The translations under genes were made by a program, and so were the position numbers. From assembly GCF_030867095.1 (NCBI RefSeq), contig NC_081824.1, forward strand, positions 237,052,719 to 237,116,718: DNA of 64,000 nt, given 5' to 3'. This document shows positions 12,201-27,200 of the stretch, piece by piece. The notes under the pieces were generated by a model, which was not told the DNA's origin, made no database searches, and saw nothing but the letters and a program-made list of their open reading frames with translations. Position 1 is the first letter of the stretch; each line of letters starts with the position of its first letter. The DNA is from Alligator mississippiensis (taxonomy: Eukaryota > Chordata > Crocodylia > Alligatoridae).

Positions 12201-15200
12201 CAGGCTATGGGCTGAGAAGGGACAGGAGGATCTATGTGGTCAACCAAAGACTGCGGCGCTGGTGTCGTCAGGAAGGCTTTGGCTTTCATGACCACAGCCC
12301 ACTCTTTGGCGAGAGAGGCAGCGAGCTGCTGGGAAGAGATGGCCTCCACCTCTCTCCCCTAGGGAGGAGGCTCTTCTCAGCCAGACTGGCTGACCTGCTC
12401 CACCGGGCTTTAAACTAAGCCCGCTGGGGGATGGGGGGACTACCGCCACTGCTGGCCCACTGAGCAATCCTTGCAAAGCCAGCGGATCACGGTGCTTCAG
12501 GGAGCCCACCCCTGCCCCAGCCCTGGTAAAATCTGTGGGCAAGGAAGGAGCCCCCCAGGGGGCACTTGCCTGCCTGTACACTAATGCCAGGAGCTTGGGG
12601 AATAAGCAGGAGGAGCTCATCCTCCTGCTCAGTGCAAACAATTATGATGTCATAGGGATAACGGAGACCTGGTAGGACTCCACCCATGACTGGACCACGG
12701 GTATAGATGGCTATACCCTGTACAGGAGGGATCGTGTAGAGAAAAGGGGCAGGGGTGTAGCTCTCTATGTTAAGGAAAGCTACACATCCCTGCAAGCCGA
12801 TATTGGCGACCAGGGTGGACGGCTGGAGACCCTCTGGATTAAAATCTGTGGGGAACACGGCACAGGGGACACAATGGTGGGAGTCTATTACAGACCTCCC
12901 ACTCAAAGTCCTGAGCTTGACCAGGAGTTTGCCCAGGAACTGGCTGAGGCAGCTTGCTCCAGGACCATGGTTGTCATGGGTGACTTCAATTACCTGGACA
13001 TCTTGTGGGAGGACCACTCAGCAAAATCTGAGCGGTCGCAGAGCTTCCTCTCGTGCATGGATGACCTCTACCTGACTCAAGAAGTCTATGGGCCAACGAG
13101 AGGCAAAGCGCTGCTCGACCTGGTACTGGCTACTGGGGATGACCTAGTCAGCGACCTAGTGATCGATGGGAAGCTGGATGACAGCGACCACGAGCTGATC
13201 ACCTTCACCATCCGCCAAAAAGCTGGCAAGTCGGTCAGCAACACGCAAGTCCTTGACTTCAGGAAAGCCGACTTTGACAAGCTCAGGAGGCTTGTCAGTG
13301 AGGCCCTAAGGGACCGTGACCACAGGGAGAGGGGAGTTCAAGAAGAGTGGTTGCTCCTCAAGGGAGCGATCCTCAATGCACAAACTAAGTCTATTCCATC
13401 TCAGAGGAAAGGCAGCAAGAGGCCACAGCAACCCCCCTGGCTCTCCAGGGACCTAGCAGACCTCCTGAGGCTAAAAAGAAAGGCCTACAAAGGATGGAGG
13501 ATGGGAGTCACCTCCAAGGAGGATTATTCTGCACTGGTCCGGTCCTGTAGGGAGCAGACCAGGAAAGCCAAGGCTGCAACTGAACTCCAGCTAGCTTTGA
13601 GCATCAAGGACAATAAAAAGTCCTTTTTCCAATATGTGGGGAGCCGGAGGAAAAGCAGGGGCAACATTGGACCCCTGCTGAACCAGATGGGGCAACTGAC
13701 ACCCAGGAAAAAGCCAACCTATTAAATAGGTACTTTGTGTCAGTCTTTCATCAGCCCCATGGGACGCCCATGCCCGCTACAGGGCCGGGAAGTCCGAGTG
13801 AGGGTGATCCCCTGCCCTCCATTAATGCTGACTTTCTGAGGAACATCTTGAGAAGCTGGATACCTTCAAGTCAGCCGGCCCTGACAATCTTCACCCCAGG
13901 GTACTCAAGGAGCTGGCGAGCATCATAGCCCAGCCTCTAGCACGGATCTTTGAAAACTCTTGGCACTCTGGTGTAGTGCCCAAAGACTGGAAGAAGGCCA
14001 ATGTGGTGCCTATCTTCAAGAAAGGGAGGAAGGTGGATCCGGCTAACTATAGGCCCATCAGCCTGACTTCTATCCCGGGGAAGATCTTAGAAAAGTTTAT
14101 TAAAGAGGCTATCCTTAATGGACTGGCCGACGTCAACATCTTAAGGGATAGCCAGCACGGGTTTGTTGCAGGTAGGTCTTGCTTGACCAATCTCATTTCC
14201 TTCTACGACCAGGTGACCTATCACCTGGACAAGGGAGAAGAGATTGATGTCATATAACTTGAATTCAAAAAAGCTTTCGATCTGGTGTTCCATGATCGTC
14301 TCTTGGAGAAACTGGCCAATTGTCGCCTTGGGTCCTCCACGATCCACTGGCTGGAAAACTGGCTCCGGGGTTGGACCCAGAGGGTAGTAATTGATGGAAG
14401 TCACTCATCGTGGTGTCCTGTGACCAGTGGGGTCCCCCAAGGCTCTGTCCTTGGACCCATACTGTTCAACATCTTCATTAATGATGTGGACACTGGAGTC
14501 AGAAGCGGACTGGCCAAGTTTGCCGATGACACCAAACTTTGGGGCAAAGCATCCACACCAGAAGACAGGCGGGTGATCCAGGCTGACCTGGACAGGCTCA
14601 GCAAGTGGGCGGACGAGAATCTGATGGTGTTCAACGCCGATAAATGCAAGGTTCTCCACCTTGGGGAAAAAAAACCCGCAGCATCCTTATAGGCTCGGCA
14701 GTGCTATGTTGGCTAGCACTATGGAAGAAAGAGACTTGAGGGTCATCATTGACCACAAGATGAACATGAGCCTGCAATGCGATGCGGCGGCTAGTAAAGC
14801 GACCAAAACGCTGGCTTGCATCCATAGATGCTTCTCAAGCAAATCCCGGGACGTCATTCTCCCCCTGTACTGGGCCTTAGTGAGGCCACAGCTGGAGTAC
14901 TGTGTCCAGTTTTGGGCTCCACAATTCAAAAAGGATGTGGAGAAGCTTGAGAGAGTCCAGAGAAGAACCACGCGCATGATCAGAGATCAGGGAAGCAGAC
15001 CCTACGATGACAGGCTGAGAGCCCTGGGGCTCTTTAGCCTGAAAAAGCGCAGGCTCAGGGGTGATCTGATGGCCACCTACAAGTTTATCAGGGTTGACCA
15101 CCAGTATCTGGGGGAACGTTTGTTCACCAGAGCGCCCCAAGGGATGACGAGGTCGAATGGTCACAAACTACTTCAAGATCGTTTCAGGCTGGACATAAGG

Positions 15201-18200
15201 AAGAATTTCTTTACTGTCCGAGCCCCCAAGGTCTGGAACAGCCTGCCACCGGAGGTGGTTCAAGTGCCTTCATTGAACACCTTCAAGATGAAACTGGATG
15301 CTTATCTTGCTGGGATCCTATGACCCCAGCTGACTTCCTGCCCTTTGGGCAGGGGGCTGGACTCGATGATCTTCCGAGGTCCCTTCCAGCCCTAATGTCT
15401 ATGAAATCTATGAAATGGGGCCTTCTAGGGATCTCTAATGAAGCATCACCTTTCCTTCTTTTACTGTCCCCAATCCATGAGCCTCCCCTGGGGCAACACT
15501 GGCCTGTCCTGATCACCACAACCTCACAATCGCTATGACATACTTGATGAGATTGTGTACTGCACACCACTGAGCATCAAATATCTGATCACCAGGGACC
15601 TTCTGGCATCAACTCCATAAAATCATCAGGGCTAGGACCCTTGTGTCACCTCAAGCCACCTTCATAGATTCATAGATTCATAGATGTTAGGGTCGGAAGG
15701 GACCTCAATAGATCATCAAGTCCGACCCCCTGCATAAGCAGGAAAGAGTGCTGGGTCTAAATGACCCCAGCTAGATACTCGTCTAACCTCCTCTTGAAGA
15801 CCCCCAGGGTAGGGGAGAGCACCACCTCCCTTGGGAGCCCGTTCCAGACCTTGGCCACTCGAACTGTGAAGTTCTTCCTAAGGTCCAGTCTAAATCTGCT
15901 CTCTGCTAGCTTGTGGCCATTGTTTCTTGTAACCCCCGGGGGCGCCTTGGTGAATAAATCCTCACCAATTCCCTTCTGTGCCCCCGTGATGAACTTATAG
16001 GCAGCCACAAGGTCGCCTCTCAACCTTCTCTTGCGGAGGCTCTTCCCATCAAGAGGAGAGATACCTGGCTTGCCAGGTGCCCCACACAGACAAAACACAT
16101 ATCCCATGCCTGAGCCAATCACAGTCCTTGCCCCAGGTGGAAGAGGACCCCATGTTCTGATTTGTTAAACATATGCTCCCTGCAGTCAAGCCAGCCTTGC
16201 CCAAGGGCTCTCCCCAGATGCCCAGAAGCAGACAGGCAGGCCCAAAAAGGATTGATTTCCTGTGTGCAGCCTCTCTCTGACGACTCCTGCAATGCACCAT
16301 ATAAAGAATGAAGACAGGGTATAAGTGCTTACCTGTACACTGCAGCTGTTGAAAGGAGAGTAGCCATCAAAGCCTGGGATCCAGGCAATCAAAATGTCAT
16401 GGGCTGATCTGTTCAGGGCATGCACATTCATGGGTGGAGATGGTATTCCTACAGGAAAAAGCCAGGTAGGTTCAGATCTGGTGTACCTAAATGCTATCCT
16501 TGATGAACACAATGCTTATCTCAGGTAGGAGGCAGGCATCAGGCTGCAGTTCAAAAAAAGGGATTTAGCCATTTGTGTGGGCAGGGAATACCACTAATTC
16601 AGTAAAGAGGAGGCCTGCAGGAGACTCTTGCCTCACTACACAGGAATAGGCTCAGCCTTCTTCATGGTGCCAACTGGCTGCTTTGTGGTACAAGGGAGAT
16701 ACTCACAACCAGCAGAGTCCAGAAGGCAGATTCAAGTAACAATACCCAAGCCATGCAGAGAGGTGGAGAACCACATCACCCCAAGGTCTCCCCTGGCAGC
16801 TCCAGGCATGGTGGATGTCCTGCAAATGCTCATTCTCTGCAGCAGAGGTGCTTTATGCAAGCTCATGGGCATCCAGGCAATTTAGAAACTGTACATCCTC
16901 ATGATGTGAGTGTCACACAATTAAATGTGTTCGGAAAGCTGTATTCCCTCCAGACCCTTGAAAAGCAGCATTTCTGGCTGGGTATCACTGATCTACTGCA
17001 CATGCCAGGTCAGAACTGCACAAGCAACACAGAAACTTGGTTGGATTCAGTGTCTGACAGTCTGAAATATATTTATCCTCATGGACACACCACTCAGAGG
17101 TAGGGGATGAATTGCTTGACTCAGGGAGGGGGCAGATAGGCTGGCTGAAGATATGGAAGGTGTTATAATAGAGCATGGCAGCAAAGATGCCAAATGGTGG
17201 GTTTGAAGACACAGAGAAAGCTGCAGGAAGTGGCAGGGGGGCTGTCACTTGAACAGGTGCCATCTCTTGGGCCCACTGGCAACTCTTCTCACCAGCAGTC
17301 CTGTGCTGGGCCCAACAGCCAGGAAATGTTCCCCTCTGGGGGAAAAGGACAGGGTAAAAGGCAATACACTTGCCAAGACAGTAATTTAACAAAGAAGGGC
17401 CTTGATTTCCTATTATCTTGGGCTGTATCCCTGGTACTGACACTGGAGAGAGCTGGGAGTAGCTCTTACCATGCTCTGAACTTCTCTCATGAGCCAGAAT
17501 AATCTGTCTCCCTTTGCACAGGGCATCCAGTCCTGACACTGCTCCATCCCATCCCATCCCTCCTGGACCCAGCTGCCTGCCACCACAGTGCTGTGGCCAT
17601 CTGGGTTTGGAGTTGTCCCTAGACTCACTGCCCACTCTGCTTGAATGTGCTGCTGCCATGAGGCCAGGTGAATACACATGCATTGGTATTGTGAGGTGCC
17701 CCAACTTGCAGGATAAACCATTTTAAAAAGAGGTCATCCAATTAGTTTCCCTGGAAAAATGTTGCAAGCCAGCCTGGCCTGGCTTCAAGCACATGATAGC
17801 TTCTGTCCCAGAGCTCTGTTGGCCTGCTGCAGAAGCCCTAGAGAAGTGCATGTATGTTCTTACACCATCGAGAGCAGTGTTTCCAGCCCTCTGTGTTGGA
17901 GCAGTGCTATTCTGAAATGCTGACAGCAGGGTAGAGAAGCTGCTGAGTGGAAGAGGACTATTTCTGGGGCAATTTGTGAGCGCCCTATGTTTGTGAACTG
18001 AAAATAGAGTTCAGCCTCGATGGGAAGTCAATGTTACATTTCAGAGAAAACTTCCCTGTGACTGCCCAAGGTGACTCCTACAAAAGCATTTCAAGAATTT
18101 CCATCATTTCCTATGGAAACTCTGAGGTGAGGTAAGGCATACAAAGGAAGGAAGAGAGTGATACAGCCCTTCCGAAACAGACTTTCAGTTGACAGTTCTC

Positions 18201-21200
18201 TTTTCAAATGAACTTCCAGGCACTTCCTCTCCGAGTGTCAGATCTGGTGTGCACCACTGGCACTGAGGGGGCAGGGCACGGGTACTGTCACAGTAGGCCC
18301 CATGCTCTTGGCTCTCTACGACATGTTTTTTTTCCTTTGCCAGCTCACTTGGGGTTTCTTCTGGCAGACAATGCTGAATGGGTGACCCTTCATGCTGCCA
18401 CTAGAAGACCCTCTTTGAGCCGGTAAAAATGTTAGGCATTTGCTTTCTTTGCTCTTGTCACAATGGTCAGGGAGGTAAATTAAGGTGACATGCTCTACTG
18501 TGGAGGTGAGGATCTCAGGCCACAGTGTGATGCACTGTGACACTACCCACTTCCCTGGACCCTTCCATTGAAAGGACATCCTCCAGTTCTTGGAACACTT
18601 GTGGTTTGGCCTCTCTCCTCTCGAGGAGGGGATGGAAGCACCTTCTCTCCCTGAGGAAAACAGACCAAAGAAATGTCTGGGGAGGTGACTGGTGTCATCT
18701 CTGGCCCTAACACAGATATATACTAGGTGAGAAGGACTGACATGGGTATTTGGAGCACAGCGTCCAGGAAAATATTCTCATTCCACAGTCTCCCTAGCCA
18801 CACATGGCAGTAGGGAAGAAGCCAGGCATTCTTCAGAGATGGTAGTATCAGCAGTGAGATGGGCTGCCTCTTCACTCCTTACCTTTTATGTTAATCTGCC
18901 CTTCAATTGATGTACTCAGTCCTTTTCTGTTGTGAGCTTCACAGCTGAAGATTGCTGGTTCATTAAGCCCTGCAATCAGATAATATGGACACCATGAGTG
19001 AAGAATCACAGCATGGTAACAAAAACATGATTTTTCTACCCTATTTTACTTTCAGTTTCATCCTGCTCTTGACTCAGAGTCTCAGATCACATGAAGGAAC
19101 AGATTTCCAGGTGTCATTCCAATGGCCCATGCATGCCCAGGAGCACTCCTCCAGGCACCAGGAGGGTAATTCAATAGAAAAAGCAAAGCTTCTCCTGATT
19201 TTAATGCTTCTTTCTTTTCCCAGAAACACAACCAAGTTCTCTTTGCACTAACCACATCCATTTTGCCTCAGGCTACATTTCTGCTTCAGCAGGGCATTGG
19301 GACCTAGACTGAAAGGTCAACATCCTGATCCCACTTATGGCACTGAAAGCCTCTAAAAGAGAACCAGAAAGCATAAGAGAATGAGAAGCAAGGGGTAGAT
19401 CCAGTCCTGCAGGTCTTACAGCCTGTCTCAGTTCTCCGATTAAAAGCAAACCTGGATGTGGACAGTGCTCCATCTCTGATACCAGGGCACATTTCCAAGA
19501 GAGGAAATTCAAGGGAGGATCCAAGACAATTTGGGTTATTCTTTGAAGGTTGCTCAAGCCAAGCAACTCTGTGAACTGGCAGAATTACTAAGAACATAAG
19601 AATTGCCACTGACTGGGTTAGACCATAGGTCCACCTTACCCAGTATCCTGTGTCACACAGTGGCTGAGAGTGGCTGAGATGCTGAAAGGAAGAATGAAAC
19701 CAGGTATCAATAGGGCTTTTTCCCCACTGTTTGTCTCTCACTTGCAGCTTCCAGAATTTAAGGTCTAGGAAGTTCTAATTCAGAGACTGTCTCTCTAACT
19801 CCCATGCTCAATAGCTATTGATGCCTCTTTCCTCCAAGAATGTGTCCAATCCCTTTTTGAACTTTTAATTTCCACAACATCTAGTGGCAATGAGTTCCAC
19901 ACTTTAATTTTATACTGCATGAAAAAGAACTTCCTTTTATTAGTTTTAAACTTACTACCTACTAGTTTCATTTTCTGATCCCTACTTCTTATATTGAGAG
20001 AAACAGAGTAAAGAAATCCCTATTTACTTTTTCTTCACCACTTAGTAGTTTTTAAACTTTTCTCATGCCCCCCCTTCAAGTATCTCTTTTCTAAACTGAA
20101 TAGGCCTAGCCTCTTTAGTCTTTGCCAGGGTCCGGACTTGTAATACATAGGATGGCCATGGGGATGCCTCATACAAAGTTCAGGACCTACCATCTGAAAG
20201 GGGGCACCCTGGAAAGCCACTGCTGGACTAAATTCTCAAGGTGAAGTCACCCGAGAGGTTGAAAACCCCAACCTGACTGCTGTTGCCTCCAGTTACAGTA
20301 GCCTGGGGACCCTAGGCTATGTGGGGCTCAGGTCACACTCAGCTGAAGCTTTTCCATGCTTCTGCACCCTCCTACATCTGCAACAAACAGGAAGTTCAGG
20401 GACTTCTATAAGAGCCCAAAGAGATACTTTATGAACACCACTCTCTTGTACTTCTCCTACACATAGAGCACGCTTTGTCCTCTGAAGCAGGGGGCTGCCC
20501 CTCTGCTGGTCCTCTGGGTGCGACTCCCATTCCAGCATGGCAGGTGAGTATGATGCTCCTCTCTGGGTGTGACTTCTGGGGAAATGTCTTCACACAACTC
20601 AGACACATGCCACAGCCAGCATTACACTTAGCTGGGCCAGGGGGTCATGGCAATACAGCTGAAGCAGACTGGAGCTCAGGGCAGATGAACCACCTAAGTA
20701 CTAATTGGCTTCCAGGGGTGGGTGGCATTGCGGGGAGTTCTGCAGCCCACACTGCACTCTGTGCTGCTCTGGCTGCACTACCCAGAGGACCCCAAGTTAG
20801 CTCATTTAAAACTGTCTGGGATATGTCTACTAGGCCTATACGAAGCAACAAGTATTCAATTTGGATTTGGATTCAGCCGATTTGGAGGGACAGTGATTTA
20901 ATTCAGTGATTTGAATCACTGTCCTGATTCAATCTGGCTGATTCAGATTTGGAGATTGAGCACCAAGTCAGAGATTCGGCCATAGACTAGAATGGGGAAT
21001 GATTTACATAGCCATAACTCTTGTCATTTTTTTGCAGATTCAGATGAAAACAGCAGGGAAGGTAGCCCCTTCTGAGGGCGCGAAGCCTGCCAAGTTTCAC
21101 GGAGATAGGTGCAGGGGTTTCTATGAAAGTGCTCCTCAAACTGTTAAAACTCGTATCACTTGTGTGCGTTAAGGCAAAGTGGGATGAAAACAGCAGGGAT

Positions 21201-24200
21201 GGTAGCTGCTCGTGTGGGCATGAAGCTGTAACAAGACGCCCTTTGCCTGCACCCTCCCCCCTTTGATGCATCTCTTTTCATCTTTTCTCCTTCCACCTTT
21301 TCTTCCTTCCTCCTCTCCCCCTCTTCTTCTCTCCCTCCATCATAAAACATAGGTAATGAAATTACATTCTAATAAGTATTTTATAAGACATAAGCATAAG
21401 GATATAAAATTATATAGGTATTTTATAGGGTATGAAATTGTATCTTTATGAAATTACACTTAACAGGCATTTGTATAAGTATAATGTATTATTGTATTCT
21501 TATATTTCTCCCATTATCTATCTCACTGTGCCATGGCATTTTACCTTTTATATTTCATATTTTATACTTCTAAACTTTTACTGAATGTATTTTACTTCAG
21601 AAGTAAGTTGTATCCTGTAACAATATTAGAAACCATTGTTGTAAGCGAGGAATCAAACTGCCATTCCTCTGTGTCGGGCTGATCTCTAAATGAATAGGAA
21701 TGGGGTGAATGAACAAATGACAGTAATAGGCATAGTGGGCTGCGATAACAAGATAACAAGCAGTGATTAACACCTGCAGACAGCAAAAAGGAAGAAATCA
21801 ATACCAGGGCCGGGAGCTCCTTTAACTCTTTTGTCAGCAGTGGTGATACCTAGGCAGTGTACAGGGATGCACGTACGCTCCCTGAGAGCACTGGTGGACC
21901 CCTGAAAGGCTGGACCCCCCCATTTAGGTGACAGGCAGGGGTGGCAAGTGGGAGTGTCAGTGCCACCCCTGTGAGCACTGGTCGGGGAGTGGGAGCACCG
22001 GATGAAGCACCTCAGACGCTTCCAGGAGCGCCGTGGCCACTTCCCAGTCAGCATGATCAGCCACTGGGAGAACCCCACCCCAGTCAGCAAGATTGGCCAT
22101 GGGGGGACCCGCCTGGTCGCTGACTGGTCGCGATGGGGGGGGGGGGGGATGTGCCCCCCCCCCCCGACTACGGTGGCACCAGTCACCCATGATTGTCAGT
22201 GCAACAAAGTCTCCGGTTTGAGTTAATGCCGGAGACCAGTTCTTAAGACTGAATACAACCTGATCAACCGCTCCCACTCATGCCCACTCCCATTCAAGCC
22301 CCTGTTCATGCCTACGGTCACCCCATCTCCTTCCCTCTTCTCAGTTTGTTTGCTTCAAGCCTTCCGAATCTCTGAATCTCTCTAAATCAATTCAGAAGCT
22401 TCCGATTCAATTTGGACCTTTTAAGGGGTCTCCCACTTCGGTATGGATTCGGAAGTTTGGCTGCTGAATTGGACCGAATCTCCTCCAAATCAAATCGGCT
22501 ACCGAAGCTTCGCACAGCCCTATGATTAAGTCCACCTCCACCAGGGTCTGTTAGTTTTGTCATTCCTGAGACATAAACACACACACTATGGCTGAGATGC
22601 TCAGTTGGTATGAAATGACATGGAGTCAATGGCCTTGCTGAGGCACACTGGCTCCTCTGCTTTTGTCAATTACCTCATAGATTCATAGACGTTAGGGTCG
22701 GAAGGGACCTCAACAGATCATTGAGTCCGACCCCCTGCCTAGGCAGGAAAGAGTGCTGGGTCTAGATGACCCCAGCTAGATGCTTATCTAACCTCCTCTT
22801 GAAGACCCCCAGGGTAGGGGAGAGCACCACCTCCCTTGGGAGCCCATTCCAGACCCTGGCCACTCGAACTGTGAAGAAGTTCTTCCTAATGTCCAATCTA
22901 AATCTGCTCTCTGCTAGCTTGAGGCCATTATTTCTTGTAACCCCCGGGGGCGCCTTGGTGAATAAAACCTCACCAATTCCCTTCTGTGCCCCGTGATGAA
23001 CTTATAGGCAGCCACAAGGTTGCCTCTCAACCTTCTCTTGCGGAGGCTGAAAAGGTCCAGGTTCTCTAGTCTCTCCTCGTAGGGCTTGGTCTTCAAGCCC
23101 TTAACCATATGAGTGGCCCTTCTCTGGACTTTCTCCAGGTTATCCGCATCCCTCTTGAAGTGCGGCGCCCAGAATTGCACGCAGTACTCCAACTGCGGTC
23201 TGACCAGCGCCCAATAGAGGGGAAGTATCACCTCCTTGGATCTATTCGTCATGCATCTGCTGATGCACGATAAAGTGCCATTAGCTTTTCTGATGGCTTC
23301 GTCACACTGCTGACTCATGTTCATCTTGGAGTCCACTAGGACTCCAAAATCCCTTTCCACTTCCGTGCCACCCAGCAGGTCACTCCCTAGGCTGTAGGTG
23401 TGCCGGACATTTTTCCTCCCTAGGTGCAGCACTTTGCATTTCTCCTTGTTGAACTGCATTCTGTTGTTTTCTGCCCACTTGTCCAACCTGTCCAGGTCTG
23501 CTTGCAGCTGTTCCCTGCCCTCCGGCGTGTCCACTTCTCCCCATAGCTTTGTGTCATCCGCAAACTTGGACAGAGTACATTTCACTCCCTCGTCCAAGTC
23601 GCTCATGAAGACATTAAAGAGTATCGGTCCAAGGACCGAGCCCTGCAGGACCCCAGTGCCCACACCCTTCCAGGTCGAAACCAACTCATCCACCACCACT
23701 CTCTGGGTGCAACCCTCTAGCCAATTCACCACCCACCGGACTGTGTAGTCATCCAAGTCACAGCCTCTTAACTTGTTCACCAGTATGGGGTGGGATACCA
23801 TATCGAAGGCCTTCCTGAAGTCTAAGTATACGACATCCACCCCTCCTCCTGTGTCCAGGCGTTTCGTAACCTGGTCATAAAAGGAGACTAAATTAGTCAG
23901 GCACGATCTGCCTGCTACGAACCCGTGCTGATTTCCCCTCAGCATAATTTGTCCTGCCGGGCTCTCGCAAATGAGCCTTGATAATTTTTTCAAAGATTTT
24001 GCCAAGGATGGAGGTGAGACTGACTGGTCTATAGTTGCCCGGGTCCTTCTTCCTCCCCTTCTTGAAAATGGGGACCACATTGGCCCTTTTCCAGTCCTCC
24101 GGGACTTGGCCCGTGTGCCACAAGCGTTCAAATATTCCCGCCAGTGGCTCTTCAATGATGTTGGCCAGTGCCTTCAGCACCCTCAGATGGAGCTCATCCG

Positions 24201-27200
24201 GGCCTGCCGACTTAAAGGCATCCAGTTCTTCCAAGTGACACTCTCACTCCCCTGAATGCCCTTTTGCTGCCCCCAAGGAATGTTAAATTCTATAAGACTA
24301 TTTTAGTCAGATTGGAAGCAATCAGTTTTCTACTTATCTCCCTGTCAATCAAACCCAGTGCCCAAGCATGGATTGCAAAGCACAGTACAGAAACTCAGAC
24401 CTATACAGAATTCTTCAAGCAGCAAACAAGACATGCTTTCCATTTAATCTTCATGCCCAGGGCAAATAATCATCCACAGTACAAACAGGTCAGAGGCTGA
24501 GAACCACTAGTTGTGTTTAGGCCGTTCACTTTGGGACCAAAATGGTTGGGGGAAGGTGGGTGCTAACAGGACAGAAACACTGCTTACAGAACATGCCATT
24601 GCTTTTCCCAGTAGCTTTAGACCATGATCATGTGATGGTCAGTATTTCTACTGGCAACTGTTTCATTCAACTAGGTCCTAAAATTATGTAATTAAAACTT
24701 AACAATACGTGACATACTGTCCTGTTCCTGCATCTCCACAGATCTGTCACATGAGGAAATAAAGAGGAGAATCTGGCCCACCTTCTCTAAAGCTGGCTTT
24801 GTTTTATGCAATACTCAGGCTTTCTTGTAGTGTTCCTGGCTGTTTTCCAAGGCACGTTCACTCCCTAAACCACATGGCTCCAGTCCTGCCAAGTAATGCA
24901 CATGCTTAACTGGGCTCACATGCGGGTGTTTGAAGGAATGGGGCCTGTGCCTCTTTGGTTCTTCAGCTCTCCACTGTTTACAGGCCCCTCCTGCAGTTTT
25001 GGTTTGTTTTGATCTAGTGAGATTACTTTAAAGTGCTGAAAGCACACAGCACAATCAGTACAGGTCAATTTGAAAGGCCTAGTTCTACTCCCAGAACATG
25101 GTCAAGGCAGCGACGTGCATGTAAATGAGAGCTGAGTTTAGCCAGCAGAGAAACCTGGATGTTGTGTGAAACAGGGTGTCTGCCCCTGTACAGCTGGGAA
25201 ACCAGGAAGGACTCTCTTCAGGTGGAGCCCAACTGAGAACAGGTATCTGGGCCTGGGAGTTGGGATGTTTGTGTACAGCAGGGGTAAGCAACCCCCAGCA
25301 TGGGTGCTAGAGCATAGCACATTACGGCATTTTGCTTGGCAGACATGTCTGACAGCAGACAGTCAGAAAGGCGCTGGGGTTGCATTGCCACAACAAGGAT
25401 CAGGCCCCTTATACCTCCCTAACTGCATGCCCTGGCATGCCAACATCTTACAAATCAAAGTTGTGGGTGTTTTTGGCACTCTGCCCCAAAACATTGCTGA
25501 CCCCTGGTGTAGAGGCTGGCTGAGCTCAGAAGAAAGGGCTTTGCAGAAAGGATGCCCTGAGGAGACTATACGTAACAAATCCCCTACCATTCACTGCTGG
25601 GGTCCAGGCACTGATAGTACCCTCAACTCCCCTGGCTCTCTTTCTGAGGAACTCTGTAATTGAACAATGCAGCTAGCTGGGGTGTAGTGTGTCTTGAGAC
25701 AGGGGAGCAGGCAGCCCCAGGGCTCCACAACAGACACCCGCACTCAGGCAGGTGGAGACAGGGGAGCAGCAACTGAGGGCTGCCTGCTCTCCCATCTCAA
25801 GGTACGCTGCGCCCCAGCGCGGGGGCTCCGCAACACACGGAGATGGAAAAGCAGGCAGCCCAGGGCTGCCTGCTCCCCCATCTCCATGTGCTGCTCCCCA
25901 GATTGCTGGGGCACAGCATGCCTCAGGGCAGGGGTTGCCTGCCTGCCAGCTAGCCCTGTGCTGAGGCACTCTGTGCCCCAGCCAGCCTCCCCTACAGCAT
26001 ATGGAGCAGTGGGACAATGTGTACTGCTGCAAAGTGCATGGGCAGGGGCATGCACTGTGGCACAAAGTAGCAACACAAAATTGTGCCACTATTTGTGCTG
26101 CTGCAAACTTACATCCCTGCATGTGTGGACACAGCCATTTTATGTTAGAATAAGATGGATACGAGTCAGCAGTGTGCCTTTGTTGCCAAGAAGTCTAACA
26201 GCATGCTGAACTGAATTAGTAGTATTGCCAGCAGATTGAGGGAAGTAATTATTCCACTGGTGAGGCCACATCAGAGTACCATGTCCAGTTTTGGGTCCCC
26301 TACTATAGAAAGGATGTGGACAAGTTGGAGAGTTCAGCAGAGGGCAACGAAAATGGTTGGGTGGCTGGGACACATGACTTCTGAGGAGAGACTGAAGGAA
26401 CTGGATGTATTTAGTCTGCAAAAAGGAAGAGTGAGGGGGGATTTGACAGCACCCTTTAAGTACATGAAGGGTGGTTCCAAAGAGGATAGAGCTAGACTGT
26501 TCTCAGTGGTGGCAGATGGCAGAACAAGGAGCAATGGGCTCAAGTTGCAGCAAGAGATGTTTAGGATGGATATTAGGAAAAACTCTCTCACTAGGAGGGT
26601 GATGAAGCACTGGAGCAGGTTACCCAGAGAGGTAGTGGAGTCTCCATCTTTGGAGGTTTTTAAGGCTCAGCTTGATTTAGTTGGGGATGGTCCTGGTTTG
26701 AGAAGGGGGTTGAACTAGATGACCTCCTGAGGGCCCTTCCAACACTAGTTTTCTATGATTCTATGTTCTGCAATCTGGTGCCAAGATCTGCAGTGAATCA
26801 GACACACACACAGCCATCCAGAATCCTATCCTAGACTGGTGCACAGCAGCCACCTTTCAATGGCCTCATCGTAGACACCAGTCTTCCGTTAGGGACAGAA
26901 GCCACAAAACCAGGCTTTACTTCCAGAATCCAGAAGAAAGGGGAAGTAGTCTCACACACTGCACTGGAGGATGCTTTATCAGCTGTTGTTGACATGGAGT
27001 TCAAAAGGTCCTGCCCTGTGTGTCACACTCCTCCTCTGCCTGATCCTTCACAATACTCTTTGGGACACTGGCTCCTTGGCTTGGAAGGAAGGCAAGGACC
27101 TGAGATTTGGGCTCTCCAGAGGATTAATTGGTGGCTCCCACACTTAGGTGCCACATGTCAAATAGAAAGGATACAAAGAGCTCTAAAGCTACTACTGACC

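Larger units (their letters stand above)
11826..15412 (+). mobile_element. Nearly complete CR1 retrotransposon
   Basis: It starts at a C-run/A-rich junction, then carries an esterase-type ORF1, an endonuclease-RT ORF2, and a 3' UTR ending in a short tandem of TCTATGAAA (about 15,395-15,412), the usual CR1 terminus. The amino-terminal part of ORF1 is missing, so it is 5'-truncated. ORF2 carries two in-frame stops and about three frameshifts, so this copy is inactive. It lies in MERTK intron 6, opposite in orientation to the host gene. Confidence 0.92.

Noticed and set aside
11891..12418. SGNH esterase as a host gene
   Set aside because: It is followed directly by CR1 ORF2 and a CR1 3' end, and esterase-type ORF1 is known for CR1.
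25672..26209. Overlapping open frames on both strands in a GC-rich block
   Set aside because: No similarity to known proteins, frames on both strands, and internal repeats point to composition.
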